In this document: piece after piece, positions 35,822 to 45,306 of the stretch | Position numbering within the stretch: the stretch's first letter is position 1 | Layout of the letters: every line of letters starts with the position of its first letter | DNA from: Draconibacterium mangrovi_A | Lineage (GTDB): Bacteria; Bacteroidota; Bacteroidia; Bacteroidales; Prolixibacteraceae | Assembly: GCF_037646455.1 (NCBI RefSeq) | Contig: NZ_JBBIXN010000002.1 | Span: forward strand, 372,001-436,000 | DNA length: 64,000 nt | Direction: 5' to 3' | The notes under the pieces: generated by a model | Database searches by the model: none | Told to the model about the DNA's origin: nothing | What the model saw: only the letters and a program-made list of their open reading frames with translations | Translations under genes and position numbers: made by a program

Positions 35822-36640
35822 TTAAAACAATACCAGGCCACCACTTGGGTTGGTCAGGTCGTAGTTGGCTGTAAGTACCTCTATCTTTCTTTTCCCTCCA
35901 TTGCCGGTGCCGTTGGCCACGCTCACCGCCTGCTCTATCTGCCGGGTGCACCAGTCGTTCTCACGGGCGTACTGAGCCAGTATATCACTCGGATAGCTGC
36001 TCATCAAGAACTTACCCTGCAGGCCTGCCAGCAGCTTCAAAAGCCCCTCAAAATCGTCCTGTGAGTAGCCATCATAATGGCCGCAATCAGAATTAAAGTA
36101 CGGCGGATCACAATAAAAGAAAGCCTTATCATAGTCCCTGGCACGGATCACCCGGAGCGCATCGGTACATTCAATCTGCACGTTCTGCAGGCGTATGGCA
36201 TAGTCAATAGTGAACTGATCGCGCTTGGTGGCAATCTTCCTCGAGGTAGTTCCCTTCTGCTTATCGTAGCCCCAACTGCCATCCAGCATGGCACTAAACG
36301 ACTGTGCAGCCAGCACCCAAACTGCCCAGGCTCTTTTTATCCGGGTAAACATATGCGGATTATTATAAATCACCGTAGCATCACTATGCAATGACCTCGA
36401 GTGCAAACTAATTCTGATCATCTTCTCCAGCTCCACAAACTCGCTCTGTGCCACCTCGTAAAAGTTTATCAGCTCACGGTTGTAGTCGTTGATCACTTCT
36501 ACCTCGCTTTTGGGCTTCGACCAAAACACAGCCCCGCCACCCACAAAAGGTTCAACATAGGTAACATGCGGGGGTATCAATGGCATAATGGTGGTAATCA
36601 GGTTTTGCTTCCCTCCGTAGTAACTGATTGGCGTTTTCAT
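35822..36640 (-). CDS. Phage Dam-like DNA N6-adenine methyltransferase
   Basis: D12-class adenine methyltransferase of 272 residues. The SAM-binding motif is PFVGGGAVFW (residues 31-40) and the catalytic motif is DPPY (178-181). The N-terminal YYGGKQNLI matches the Dam-family start. It probably methylates adenine in phage and host DNA, which can protect the phage from restriction. It is the outermost gene of the prophage, in the place where Mu carries its DNA-modification gene mom. Recognition sequence is unknown. Confidence 0.92.
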   Translation of the reverse strand: MKTPISYYGGKQNLITTIMPLIPPHVTYVEPFVGGGAVFWSKPKSEVEVINDYNRELINFYEVAQSEFVELEKMIRISLHSRSLHSDATVIYNNPHMFTRIKRAWAVWVLAAQSFSAMLDGSWGYDKQKGTTSRKIATKRDQFTIDYAIRLQNVQIECTDALRVIRARDYDKAFFYCDPPYFNSDCGHYDGYSQDDFEGLLKLLAGLQGKFLMSSYPSDILAQYARENDWCTRQIEQAVSVANGTGNGGKRKIEVLTANYDLTNPSGGLVLF

Positions 36641-36673
36641 TCACTAAATCATTAAAAAGTTCTTACATTTGTC

Positions 36674-36773
36674 GTCTCTCACTCCATAAAATAAAGGTGC
36701 CATAACACCGTGAAGACATTACTGCCTTCGCCGTGGTGTTATGGCACCTTTGCTTCCTGGTACGGGGTGAGAG
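36674..36773 (-). terminator. Extended hairpin region between late phage genes and dam-like gene
   Basis: A perfect 17-bp inverted repeat (AAAGGTGCCATAACACC at 36693-36709 and its complement at 36735-36751) is nested inside an outer arm of about 10 bp (CTCTCACTCC near 36675-36684 with GGGGTGAGAG at 36764-36773, one mismatch). Read on the minus strand, the inner stem ends in CCTTTATTTTAT, so it can act as a terminator for the leftward late operon. The two-level stem is larger than a usual terminator. Confidence 0.65.
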
Positions 36774-36798
36774 CTTTACCAGGGAGAGGCGGGGGTTT

Positions 36799-37062
36799 TT
36801 ATTCCCCTCTTCTGTTCATTAAATCCGACAGCTGCATGTTCTTAAATGCAATTATGTAACGATGCACCACCAGCCACGTGCTTAAAAAGGTGGTAGCTGC
36901 TCCCGCGTCGTCGCTCGTTCGCCACATTACAAAACACATAATTGCCAAAGCGGCAAACATAATCAGATTCCACCCGTCAGTAAACACTTTCTTCCAAATG
37001 GGTAGCGATGCCTTAATAGCATCGAACGTTACTTGTGTTTTAAACCATTCCTTAACAGTCAT
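36799..37062 (-). CDS. Small phage membrane protein
   Basis: An 87-residue protein with a central hydrophobic helix (WNLIMFAALAIMCFVMW) and a second weaker one (TTFLSTWLVVHRYIIAF). I recognise no family. Its place at the end of the late operon, after another membrane protein, is compatible with a lysis-accessory or superinfection role, but this is only inference. Confidence 0.6.
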   Translation of the reverse strand: MTVKEWFKTQVTFDAIKASLPIWKKVFTDGWNLIMFAALAIMCFVMWRTSDDAGAATTFLSTWLVVHRYIIAFKNMQLSDLMNRRGE

Positions 37063-37084
37063 TTTTTGTCCTCCTATTCGTTAA

Positions 37085-37597
37085 TTAAGCCAACAAAAGC
37101 GCCAGTTGAGCGGTTACAATAGCCGACACTTCAACCCAGTAGATCCGGTTTTGTATCTTATACTTTTCAAACTTCTTCCACGGAATCATTTGCACCGCTG
37201 CAAACACAACAAACAGGCTCACCAGTGCAATAGTTACAACCGAAGTGCAATGTATCAACAGGGCCAGCATTCCGGCTCCTATGCCGCCATAACTGCCTGT
37301 CATGTGTGCCTTATACTCCATCCCACCTTTCCAGAATACCTGGGCAGCACCTATAAGGCAAATAAATCCACCGGCCAGTAGCCAAAGTATCAATACACTG
37401 TCGGGATTCGAAACCTCAAAACCCACAATCATCAGTGGAATACCCACTGCCCAAAGCGATAAGGCAAACCAAACGCTTTCCCAGGTACTGCGGTGGTGCT
37501 TAGCAGTAGCCGAAATGGAGACTGTCATGCCGTAACGCCAATAAATGTAAAGTAGGTAAGGGATCAATAACAATGGAATCAATAATAGTGCTTTCAT
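37085..37597 (-). CDS. Phage multispanning membrane protein of unknown function
   Basis: A 170-residue protein with four or five hydrophobic segments (ALLLIPLLLIPYLLYIYW, SVWFALSLWAVGIPLMIVGF, LILWLLAGGFICLIGAA, MLALLIHCTSVVTIALVSLFVVFAAV). I place the start at ATG 37597, four bases after the stop of the tail-fibre gene; the longer frame to 37687 overlaps that gene and its extra 30 residues are not hydrophobic. No family is recognised. Confidence 0.65.
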   Translation of the reverse strand: MKALLLIPLLLIPYLLYIYWRYGMTVSISATAKHHRSTWESVWFALSLWAVGIPLMIVGFEVSNPDSVLILWLLAGGFICLIGAAQVFWKGGMEYKAHMTGSYGGIGAGMLALLIHCTSVVTIALVSLFVVFAAVQMIPWKKFEKYKIQNRIYWVEVSAIVTAQLALLLA

Positions 37598-37601
37598 ATT
37601 C

Positions 37602-40382
37602 TTATTCTTTATTTTGGTAGAAACAACGGCCTCCCGACTCAAGGGCTGCCCATGCAATATCGTCTGTAACTTCCGGGATACTTTCACCGTTACGGTAGCT
37701 TACTGCTTTCAGGTTTTCAACAAACCAGCGCTTCTCATTAATAACTATCGTGTTGTATTCGTTCCCGTCCTGGTCGGTGGCGGTTTCGGTGGTTCCGTCT
37801 GCCACTCCCGGCGCATCCTGAACGCAACGAATGGAGCATCCGAATGCTTCATCCACCCATTCGAGTAGTGCATCGTCGCTGTCGTGGCTAAGCGTTAGTA
37901 CGTTGTAGGTTGAGAACACAATAATATTCCCGTACCAGGTTCCCTCTGTATTAGTTCCCCATGCCTGTATATAGTAAATACCCGGTGTGAGGCTCGATAG
38001 CGTTTCTTCAAAAGTATCGCCAAGGGTGGCAGGTACATTTGTGGTTAAACTTCCAGGAGTAGTACCGTATCTGAAGCCTACGGCAGTCATAGCACTTTGA
38101 CCTGTGTTAATGATTTCGCCGCTTATTACAGCATTATCAGAACTTGATGAAACCAACGATGTACTTATTACTGGCTCCGGATCGGTTGCCGTTAAGGTGT
38201 CAAGCGTAAACTTAAACACCATTGTATCGGATTCCCAGGTGTTGGTGTGAACATTACCTGCGCTATCTAATACCAACTCGTTACAAGCAACTGTAAAATT
38301 TGTTCCGTTAAGTTGAAATGTAAAAATATCATCTGTTGCATATCCAAACGGAAGATCTGGCCCCCAGCTTTCAACCTCTGAAATGTCGATAACAAGTGTA
38401 TATTTAAGCGTCGCATTCGTCTGTACAATAATCTTATCCCCTACAAGGAATAATCCAAACAAACTACGGTCGGTTAATGCTGTATCGTTTGCCGGAACAA
38501 TCGTTTTTAAATACTTTATTTCCAGCGTTTGTTTCCTGATAGCCAAAAGGCCCCAGTCATGGCCTAATTGATTCGCGTTTGGGGCGGTTCCCAATTCAGG
38601 GCCTAAAAATAAATATTCACCGTTTTGAATTACATCGTCAGTACAGCGAGGTATAGCAACATCACCTACCGAAACCATATCCGATTTGCGTATCTTCTGA
38701 ACATGGCACATATTAATATCCAAGGCACTATCGTATCCGATTAGTGTGCTGGCAGGTGTTGACATGCTGCAGTACAAATACTGGCTGTCGGTTATTGAAG
38801 AATGGCAATATACCGTTTCTGTCGGATGTAATTGATTAAATGTGCACGATCCTACAATAGCCGCCGGTGGAATTGCAACGGCATCCGATCCATCGTAACC
38901 ATACGAAGCAAAAGTGCCAGTCAATTCAGAAATATCTAATTTCGTAGCTGCAAGGCCACCAGTTAAATATATGTGAGTTCCATCGGTACAAAGTGGTTCT
39001 TTATGGCTTGCTGCTGGCACTCCATTAAAAACCATATAATCGAGGTCACTTGGATTAACTCTTACCAAGTTATTTTGATTGTGCAACCAAAGAAACCCTC
39101 CGGCCTGGATGAGCTGATCGAAAGGATAAAGCCTACCATTAACGGTGTTTTTGTATTTATATAATGGTGTTTGGCTATAATTTGAATAATCGGCTGCCTC
39201 AATTTTAAAAATATCTGCGTCTCCTATTGTTGGCAGGTTACGAGCCGAACCATAAATAAATCCATTGTAGAGAATAAGTCCATGATTAAAATTATGCGCC
39301 GGACTGTCTAAAACCCTGTAATTGTCGGCATTGTTAATATTAATTGCTGTTGGAACTATTGCCGCTGTAATGTAAAACCGCCCGGAAAATTCACCGGAGT
39401 CAATTTCAATTTCGTTGGCAATTTCGTTTACCTGGAAGTAACACATACTTCCCTCTTCCTTGCTGGTTTGATATTCCCAGGTAACACTATCAACCTGGGT
39501 TAATTCGACCAAGTAAGCAGGATCACCAAAATCGCCTGCTGAGGGTGCATCATATGCCGTTAAGGTTTCTCCAGATTCCAATGCTTCCGTAAGGTTGAGA
39601 ACTAATTTTGCCTGCAGGTTTGTTCCTTCTTCAGTAGTTACAGAATCGATTTTCCCCGTAAGTTCATACCTGTATCCCAAGTATGAAGATGAACCGGCAA
39701 TTAAGTAGAATGTGCCATCCCATGTAAAAAGTTCATAGTCATAGTCTGGAAGCGTTCCCAGGCTTATTGCATCCCATTGACTTGTCCCTGAGTTCCATTT
39801 ATAATGAAAAGTGGCATCAAGTATCAATATTAAAGCGTCGCCATTCCATCCAACACCAAGTCTATTATAAGCCCCTGTGTCGGCTTCAAGGCCGGCAGTT
39901 ATCCCAGCATTTGTTTCCCATTGCTGGCCGGTTTCGTTCCATTTCCAACCATCAGTTGTCCCGGCGGAGTTCCCCATTAGCAAATACATTTCACCACCTA
40001 AAAAGAAAACTTTAGGCCAGGGATAGGTACTGGAATAAGTTAAGCCGGCTATTATTGCGGTGTTTAGTTCCCATTGTTGGTTTGCTACGCTCCACTTCCA
40101 ACCTTGCGGTGCGGAAATTTTTTGTTCTATTAGATACAATTCAGAATTGTAGGTAAAAATAGTAGAAGCGGCATAATTATAAGGTGTTCCACCGCTAAAG
40201 GTGGCAAAAAGGGTATTTGATTCCCATATTCCGCTTGTATCGTTCCATTTATAGGCCGTATTATCGCCGGAACTGTACATGTACATTTCACCGTTATAAA
40301 TAAATACGGATGGATGTGCCTTATTCGATCCTGGCGATGGTAAGCCATTAACTATGCCGGTATAACTTGTGAATTGTCCCAT
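37602..40382 (-). CDS. Phage tail-fibre-like protein with propeller repeats and partial FISUMP module
   Basis: A 926-residue protein at the fibre position. Residues about 1-250 contain kelch-like repeats (YKWNDTSGIWESN, WKWSVANQQWELN, WKWNETGQQWETN, YKWNSGTSQWDAI) predicting a beta-propeller. A beta-sandwich follows, then a second propeller-like part, then a fibronectin-like segment (SAMTAVGFRYGTTPGSL). The last roughly 60 residues (DQDGNEYNTIVINEKRWFVENLKAVSYRNG to CFYQNKE) look like the N-terminal half of a FISUMP module, cut short. It is likely a host-recognition fibre. The ATG start is 2 bp after the preceding gene's stop. Confidence 0.7.
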   Translation of the reverse strand: MGQFTSYTGIVNGLPSPGSNKAHPSVFIYNGEMYMYSSGDNTAYKWNDTSGIWESNTLFATFSGGTPYNYAASTIFTYNSELYLIEQKISAPQGWKWSVANQQWELNTAIIAGLTYSSTYPWPKVFFLGGEMYLLMGNSAGTTDGWKWNETGQQWETNAGITAGLEADTGAYNRLGVGWNGDALILILDATFHYKWNSGTSQWDAISLGTLPDYDYELFTWDGTFYLIAGSSSYLGYRYELTGKIDSVTTEEGTNLQAKLVLNLTEALESGETLTAYDAPSAGDFGDPAYLVELTQVDSVTWEYQTSKEEGSMCYFQVNEIANEIEIDSGEFSGRFYITAAIVPTAININNADNYRVLDSPAHNFNHGLILYNGFIYGSARNLPTIGDADIFKIEAADYSNYSQTPLYKYKNTVNGRLYPFDQLIQAGGFLWLHNQNNLVRVNPSDLDYMVFNGVPAASHKEPLCTDGTHIYLTGGLAATKLDISELTGTFASYGYDGSDAVAIPPAAIVGSCTFNQLHPTETVYCHSSITDSQYLYCSMSTPASTLIGYDSALDINMCHVQKIRKSDMVSVGDVAIPRCTDDVIQNGEYLFLGPELGTAPNANQLGHDWGLLAIRKQTLEIKYLKTIVPANDTALTDRSLFGLFLVGDKIIVQTNATLKYTLVIDISEVESWGPDLPFGYATDDIFTFQLNGTNFTVACNELVLDSAGNVHTNTWESDTMVFKFTLDTLTATDPEPVISTSLVSSSSDNAVISGEIINTGQSAMTAVGFRYGTTPGSLTTNVPATLGDTFEETLSSLTPGIYYIQAWGTNTEGTWYGNIIVFSTYNVLTLSHDSDDALLEWVDEAFGCSIRCVQDAPGVADGTTETATDQDGNEYNTIVINEKRWFVENLKAVSYRNGESIPEVTDDIAWAALESGGRCFYQNKE

Positions 40383-40384
40383 AT

Positions 40385-40750
40385 CTAAAATCTATTATCA
40401 ATTAAAATCCGAATCTTCTTAGTCTTGTTCTCAAAAGTTCCGTCGTCTTTTCGGTTTCCTGCCGGAACAGCCGAGAATCCTGTTTCATTAGTTGCTCCTG
40501 TGTTAGGATCTTCCCACACATCGGTTTTCTTTAACTTACCACCTGCCACACCAGACCCGCCCAGATAGTTAATTAAATCCGTTACATCCTCAGTGGTTGG
40601 CACGCGCCATCCGGGAGGTGTAAACAGATTGGGATTCTTCATTGCTGCCGGGTTGTATAAAACACCATATGCTGCAGGTGGAAACCCACGCTGAAAGATT
40701 ATCCCTCTGATTCGTACGGGTATTCTGTTATTTCCTATTAGATTTCTCAT
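40385..40750 (-). CDS. Phage FISUMP-domain protein (C-terminal half module)
   Basis: A 121-residue protein matching the second half of the FISUMP/'major paralogous domain' (YGVLYNPAAMKNPNLFTPPGWRVPTTEDVTDLINYLGG, then NTGATNETGFSAVPAGNR). Such C-type-lectin-like folds occur on Bacteroidota surface proteins and phage fibres. It lacks the WxAENLK half, which is found instead at the end of the gene downstream. A fibre-tip or decoration role is likely. Confidence 0.7.
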   Translation of the reverse strand: MRNLIGNNRIPVRIRGIIFQRGFPPAAYGVLYNPAAMKNPNLFTPPGWRVPTTEDVTDLINYLGGSGVAGGKLKKTDVWEDPNTGATNETGFSAVPAGNRKDDGTFENKTKKIRILIDNRF

Positions 40751-40759
40751 CGCTAAATA

Positions 40760-41092
40760 CTATTCATCGTCATCGCTAACGTCTCCTCCGGTACCCCAGT
40801 AAACATCATACAATGCCAGATCAATACCATTGGTATTAATGCGGCGAACAAACGGAACATCCCAACAATTAGGAGTTAGCGGACAATCGGCAAAACCATC
40901 GCCGTGCCATGTCTCACAGTTCACCAATACCGGATCAGTACTTTTATTTGCTTTTTCGATTATGAATAATGAAAAAGGAGTGTATCCTTTATCGATATTA
41001 AAACCAGCCGAAAGATCAGTTACCTTTCCATGAGCCAGTACCCTTCCTGCTGCCATTTCAGGGCTGACAGAGCCTTTAATTCTTTTTGCCAT
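40760..41092 (-). CDS. Phage hypothetical protein
   Basis: A 110-residue protein without a recognised domain. It is acidic at the C-terminus (GGDVSDDDE) and has paired cysteines (VNCETWHGDGFADCPLTPNCWDVPF). It is packed between two FISUMP-containing genes (9- and 12-base spacers), so it is probably part of the tail-fibre module. Confidence 0.6.
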   Translation of the reverse strand: MAKRIKGSVSPEMAAGRVLAHGKVTDLSAGFNIDKGYTPFSLFIIEKANKSTDPVLVNCETWHGDGFADCPLTPNCWDVPFVRRINTNGIDLALYDVYWGTGGDVSDDDE

Positions 41093-41104
41093 AGTTATAG
41101 TTTT

Positions 41105-42124
41105 TTATGTGTTGTTTATCCATATTTTGGCTTTTGCAAGCTTCTCTTTAAATTCACCTATCGCATCTCTGTAGCCTGCAGGCAAGGCTGCAAATCCCTT
41201 GCTGTCGGTAGCCTCAGTATTTGGCAGGTTCCAACCGTCTGTTGCCTTCAGCTCGCCACCGGCTTCACCAGCGCCTCCCAGGTAATCCAATAAGCCGGTT
41301 ATATCTTCAATATTTGCCACCCGGTAACCACTTGGAGCAATCAGTCGGGTATCTTTTACTGCAGGATTATTATACAATACCCCAAATTCAAGAGGAACAT
41401 CTTCTGCTGCAACCACGCAGCGTTCAAAACAATAATGTATAACCTTGTTATTTGTGGGCATACCGCTTAAAGTAGCTTCAAGAAAGTTTGTGGCAGCATT
41501 AATGCTCAAAGTCAAAGTAACGGTTCCATCAGAGATCACATTGCTCTGCTTGCTGTCTCTATCGGTGTCGTCCAGATGGTCGAAGCCTAATATTGCCTGG
41601 AGATGGTATTTTGTTTTAGTGACCCTGTCACGGATAAAAACGGTGGCCTTAAATTCGCCCAATCGTTCATTGTAGGCCTCAGCTTTCCAAACCAATGTAT
41701 ATAACTCCGAGGCATTTTCAGAGAACATATAATCGGAATATTTTACATCCGATAAATCAGTACCACCTCCGGTACCATCAGCACCGTCAGCTCCATCGGC
41801 TCCGGCAGGGCCAACCAACGAATCAAGAAAGTCCTGTTCGGTTCCCGAATTACCTTCATTTAACCAAATTTGATAAGCCGACAAACCGTCTGCTCCATCT
41901 GCGCCTGCTGCTCCATCCTGTCCGTCGGAGCCATCAGTCCCTTTTAATGCTAATAAGTCCCAGTAAGTATCGTTTGTTGGATCATTCCCGGTCGTAGGAG
42001 AGATACAGATATACGAGCTGCCATCATAGCCAACAGCATCATTTATCCTGTATGATGTTGCCGGATTGTAGGGCCCTTTCCAGTTCAACCCTCTTGGTAA
42101 CGGTAAACTAAACTTCCCTATCAT
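41105..42124 (-). CDS. Phage tail-fibre protein with collagen-like segment and FISUMP module
   Basis: A 339-residue protein. Residues about 12-60 resemble a chitinase-type carbohydrate-binding module (GPYNPATSYRINDAVGYDGSSYICI). A collagen-like Gly-X-Y stretch follows (GTDGSDGQDGAAGADGADG), interrupted by LSAYQIWLNEGNSGTEQDFLDSL, a segment frequent in phage fibre proteins. The last roughly 100 residues form a FISUMP second-half module (FGVLYNNPAVKD, GYRVANIEDITGLLDYLGG). Its ATG overlaps the stop of the upstream 1060-residue gene (ATGA), so the two are translationally coupled. Receptor-binding fibre is the likely role. Confidence 0.75.
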   Translation of the reverse strand: MIGKFSLPLPRGLNWKGPYNPATSYRINDAVGYDGSSYICISPTTGNDPTNDTYWDLLALKGTDGSDGQDGAAGADGADGLSAYQIWLNEGNSGTEQDFLDSLVGPAGADGADGADGTGGGTDLSDVKYSDYMFSENASELYTLVWKAEAYNERLGEFKATVFIRDRVTKTKYHLQAILGFDHLDDTDRDSKQSNVISDGTVTLTLSINAATNFLEATLSGMPTNNKVIHYCFERCVVAAEDVPLEFGVLYNNPAVKDTRLIAPSGYRVANIEDITGLLDYLGGAGEAGGELKATDGWNLPNTEATDSKGFAALPAGYRDAIGEFKEKLAKAKIWINNT

Positions 42125-45100
42125 AGCGTACTCTCGGTTATATTAACTGTTATTCTTATATCAGCTTCGGGCTGGTATTGCGCAAATAAAATCACCTGTC
42201 CTTTGCTGCTCTTTGTCTCCGGGAATACTCCCGCTGCAATTACAATCGACACATCCTCGGTATATGGAACAATATCCACAAACGAGGTATCCTTAATATT
42301 TACATTCTCATATACATATTCATAAATGCCTGTTTCGGCATTTAATGTCCAGTCTGCTGCAATAAGCACCTGTTCCTGAACCTGCAATACCACTCCCTGT
42401 TCGCGTTCCTGCAAAGCAGTGGTGTGCTGATATCGTATTGAATCGATCAGCACATCAATATCGTTTGGCCAGCTACCTATAAAGGAAAACTTCACGGCAT
42501 CAAAACGGGTCTGACTCAGGGCAAAGTTGGCATGGTAAATGGCTACCAACTGGTAACTCTCATTGTCGAGCGGATTAAATCCGAACAGGTTAGTAGCCGG
42601 GCTAAGCCCACAACTTCCTGTGCGTACTGCCCCGAGATAAGTTTCAATCCGAAGGATAGAGTTTGGCCTCCATGGTAAAGAGCTCTTCATTTTAAACGAG
42701 AGTATTCCTTCTGCTGCCAGCACTTCCTCCGGAGCCTGGAAAACAATGTTCGTATCGACAGGAGTGTAATATTCAACCGGAGTGCTCGATGGCAACAGGC
42801 TGTCGTCAAAAGCACGTATGGCACGTACATTGCGCCGGGTGTTTTTATCGCGTGAAGCAGCGGTGCCGCTTTCCCAATCGATACGGCGGGCTTCGTTCCA
42901 GTCTTTTTCAGTCGATGTCCAGTAGTCTTTGGTCGGATTAAAGTTCCCGATCTGGTTGCGGCGTTTCCACAGCATCTTCATTTCGTCTTCCGAACCAATA
43001 AACCAGTCGTCGTAACCGTCAATAACCAGCTCATCAACCCAACGGGCTGCCTGACCGGCTGCTGCATCGTTTGCCAGCATAGCCGCAAAGTTGGCCTGAC
43101 CTGTGCCAATAGCAGTAGCACGTCCGTTTGTACTGTAAATCGGGAACCCGCTTAAACGGCTCCAGAAAACATCCGTTACCGTATCAAATTCTGCAGCGAT
43201 TAATCCCTTGCGGCTGTCGGCAGGATTTATCCAGAATATCTTTCCGCCCTGGTACTCCTCACCAATATAATGATCAGGAAGGCTCACCTCCTCGTCCGGA
43301 ACATCAACCTCGGCTTTAATATGTTTGTCACCACTGTACGGATCTTCAATGGACTCCAGGTTAATGTAAGTTTTACCCGCCTCTGCAGTTGCCGTTGGTG
43401 TCCACTCCTGGGCAGTCTTTTCGTCGTAGATCTTCTCTACCGAAATATTTGAAGGCTCCAGGGCACCGGCTCCGATAAATACGCTTTGCACAAACAGTTC
43501 CAGTTCGCCCAGAACAGGTTCCAGTGGATTGGCCGATGGTGTGCCGGTCTTAACATTCAGGTTTCCAAAAGTGTCCAGATAAAATACATCGATACGGCCA
43601 TTAGTTGGATCTGAATCCTGTAAGGTTATCGTAGTTGCCGGGCATTCGTAACGGGTGCCCAGTATCAAGTATAAAAAATCGGTGGTTTCGTAGGTCATGC
43701 CTTCTTTCCAGATCACTTGGCCGCTGATCAGTTTGGTTTGCGTATCGATATAACCGCTTTCCCGCAGTATATCGATGATATCCCCAATGTCGCCACCCTC
43801 TTCTATTGTTTCATAATAATTCTGGATCAGCTGCTGCAACGACGATTTATAGGAGTTGATTTTTGCCAGTGTAGATGCTATACTCGGTTTTACCAGGGCA
43901 TTGCTTAAATCAATCTCAACGTCGTACGGATTATTCACATAATCTTTAATGCTCCGGATTCGGATTAATACTCCGCCCAGCTCTGGATCTGTGAGGGAAC
44001 AATATCCACCCAGTATCAACTTTAAAGAAATGGCACCCCAGCCTTCTTTCAACCAAATCGGAGAAACCGAACCGCCATAGCTGTATTTGTCCTCTTCGGC
44101 TTCGTACATATAAGCCACTGCCTCGCGGAACATATCCCAGCTTGCACCTGTTTTGGTGGCATCGTCGCGAACGTAGGCATCGGGGAACGAGCAGCCAAAT
44201 ACAACAAAGGTATCATTCACCGCAGGTACAAATGCTCCGGAAGGCATATTGTAACCGTCAATATCTTTGGGTACCAGTTCAAATCGTTTAAACTCATGGG
44301 TGTAATGCACCTCAAATTCCTTCCCGGTTAGCATGCCGGTCTGGAACACTATGGTCATGGTTTGCCCGGCGATCAGCTGCTCCTCAAAGTTCAGCGACTC
44401 CGGGATACTGTCGTCAATAACATTGTAGAGATTATTTTCCAGGTCTTCAATCTCAACATCCGAAACCACGCCTATCCGACTCGGGTAAATGGTCGATGCA
44501 TCCAGGCTACCCTCAAAATTTGTAATCAACGCTTTGTCGTTTCGCTGGATGTATAATCCATTTTCATCAACCTGGTAAGTGCGCCCGTTATAGGTGAGCT
44601 GCTGGTTGGCAGGAAGGAGTAGATAACGCGATCCGTATTTTGAATAGTCAATGTTTCGGGTACCACCCTGAACAAACAGCCGCTCAACCGGTCGTTTGTT
44701 GTCATCGTTCCGGCGTTCAACTCCGGGTTTTAATCCGTTGCCTTTACCGTAAGCCAGTTCCAGAGGCGTTTCTTTATTATATTCAGTTTTACGCAGGTTG
44801 ATTACTTTCCCGCCTGTGATCTCAAACTCGGTCTCTGCTTCATCGCACATCATGCCCAGGGCTTCCATGCACGAGTTGTGATTATAGTTTACTACAATCT
44901 CGCTCATATCGTCAACCGTACCAACCGACCATCCACTGTCCTTCGAGTTAAGCACATTCACCAGCATAGCTATGTGGTCGGCTGGTGTGGCAGTAAGTGT
45001 AAATATCAATCCGCCCTGTACAAAGTCGTAAAAGCGGAGTGTGTTCAGTTTTTCGGCTATGCCGTGCAGGATCAACGTGTAGTTAAAATCCTCCGAGCTG

Positions 45101-45303
45101 TTTTTCTTGAAGTTGGAAGTATCGAACAAATAAAACCGTTCGCCCTGGTAATCAACATACGATTGCACTGGAATCTCCACAAACTCATTCAACCGAAAAT
45201 ACAGAGTCAACGCCGACACCCCTGCAATTTCCCGGAAACGGTAACTCTCATCACTTACCTGCACATCCAGTAACTCAACACTATTTTTATCGTAGATCTT
45301 CAT
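42121..45303 (-). CDS. Phage tail/baseplate hub protein with DUF1566 module
   Basis: A 1060-residue structural protein. The N-terminal third (MKIYDKNSVELLDVQVSD..., YVDYQGERFYLFDTSNFKKN, DFNYTLILHGIAEKLNTLRF) resembles the tail hub/endopeptidase-tail proteins encoded after Dit in siphophages. The middle is beta-rich. Residues about 690-840 are a DUF1566 C-type-lectin-like module (GEEYQGGKIFWINPADSRKGL, GYDDWFIGSEDEMKMLW, YWTSTE, RRNVRAIRAF). The combination suggests a baseplate hub that also touches the host surface. It lies 3 bp after the distal tail gene. Confidence 0.75.
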   Translation of the reverse strand: MKIYDKNSVELLDVQVSDESYRFREIAGVSALTLYFRLNEFVEIPVQSYVDYQGERFYLFDTSNFKKNSSEDFNYTLILHGIAEKLNTLRFYDFVQGGLIFTLTATPADHIAMLVNVLNSKDSGWSVGTVDDMSEIVVNYNHNSCMEALGMMCDEAETEFEITGGKVINLRKTEYNKETPLELAYGKGNGLKPGVERRNDDNKRPVERLFVQGGTRNIDYSKYGSRYLLLPANQQLTYNGRTYQVDENGLYIQRNDKALITNFEGSLDASTIYPSRIGVVSDVEIEDLENNLYNVIDDSIPESLNFEEQLIAGQTMTIVFQTGMLTGKEFEVHYTHEFKRFELVPKDIDGYNMPSGAFVPAVNDTFVVFGCSFPDAYVRDDATKTGASWDMFREAVAYMYEAEEDKYSYGGSVSPIWLKEGWGAISLKLILGGYCSLTDPELGGVLIRIRSIKDYVNNPYDVEIDLSNALVKPSIASTLAKINSYKSSLQQLIQNYYETIEEGGDIGDIIDILRESGYIDTQTKLISGQVIWKEGMTYETTDFLYLILGTRYECPATTITLQDSDPTNGRIDVFYLDTFGNLNVKTGTPSANPLEPVLGELELFVQSVFIGAGALEPSNISVEKIYDEKTAQEWTPTATAEAGKTYINLESIEDPYSGDKHIKAEVDVPDEEVSLPDHYIGEEYQGGKIFWINPADSRKGLIAAEFDTVTDVFWSRLSGFPIYSTNGRATAIGTGQANFAAMLANDAAAGQAARWVDELVIDGYDDWFIGSEDEMKMLWKRRNQIGNFNPTKDYWTSTEKDWNEARRIDWESGTAASRDKNTRRNVRAIRAFDDSLLPSSTPVEYYTPVDTNIVFQAPEEVLAAEGILSFKMKSSLPWRPNSILRIETYLGAVRTGSCGLSPATNLFGFNPLDNESYQLVAIYHANFALSQTRFDAVKFSFIGSWPNDIDVLIDSIRYQHTTALQEREQGVVLQVQEQVLIAADWTLNAETGIYEYVYENVNIKDTSFVDIVPYTEDVSIVIAAGVFPETKSSKGQVILFAQYQPEADIRITVNITESTL

Positions 45304-45306
45304 GTA

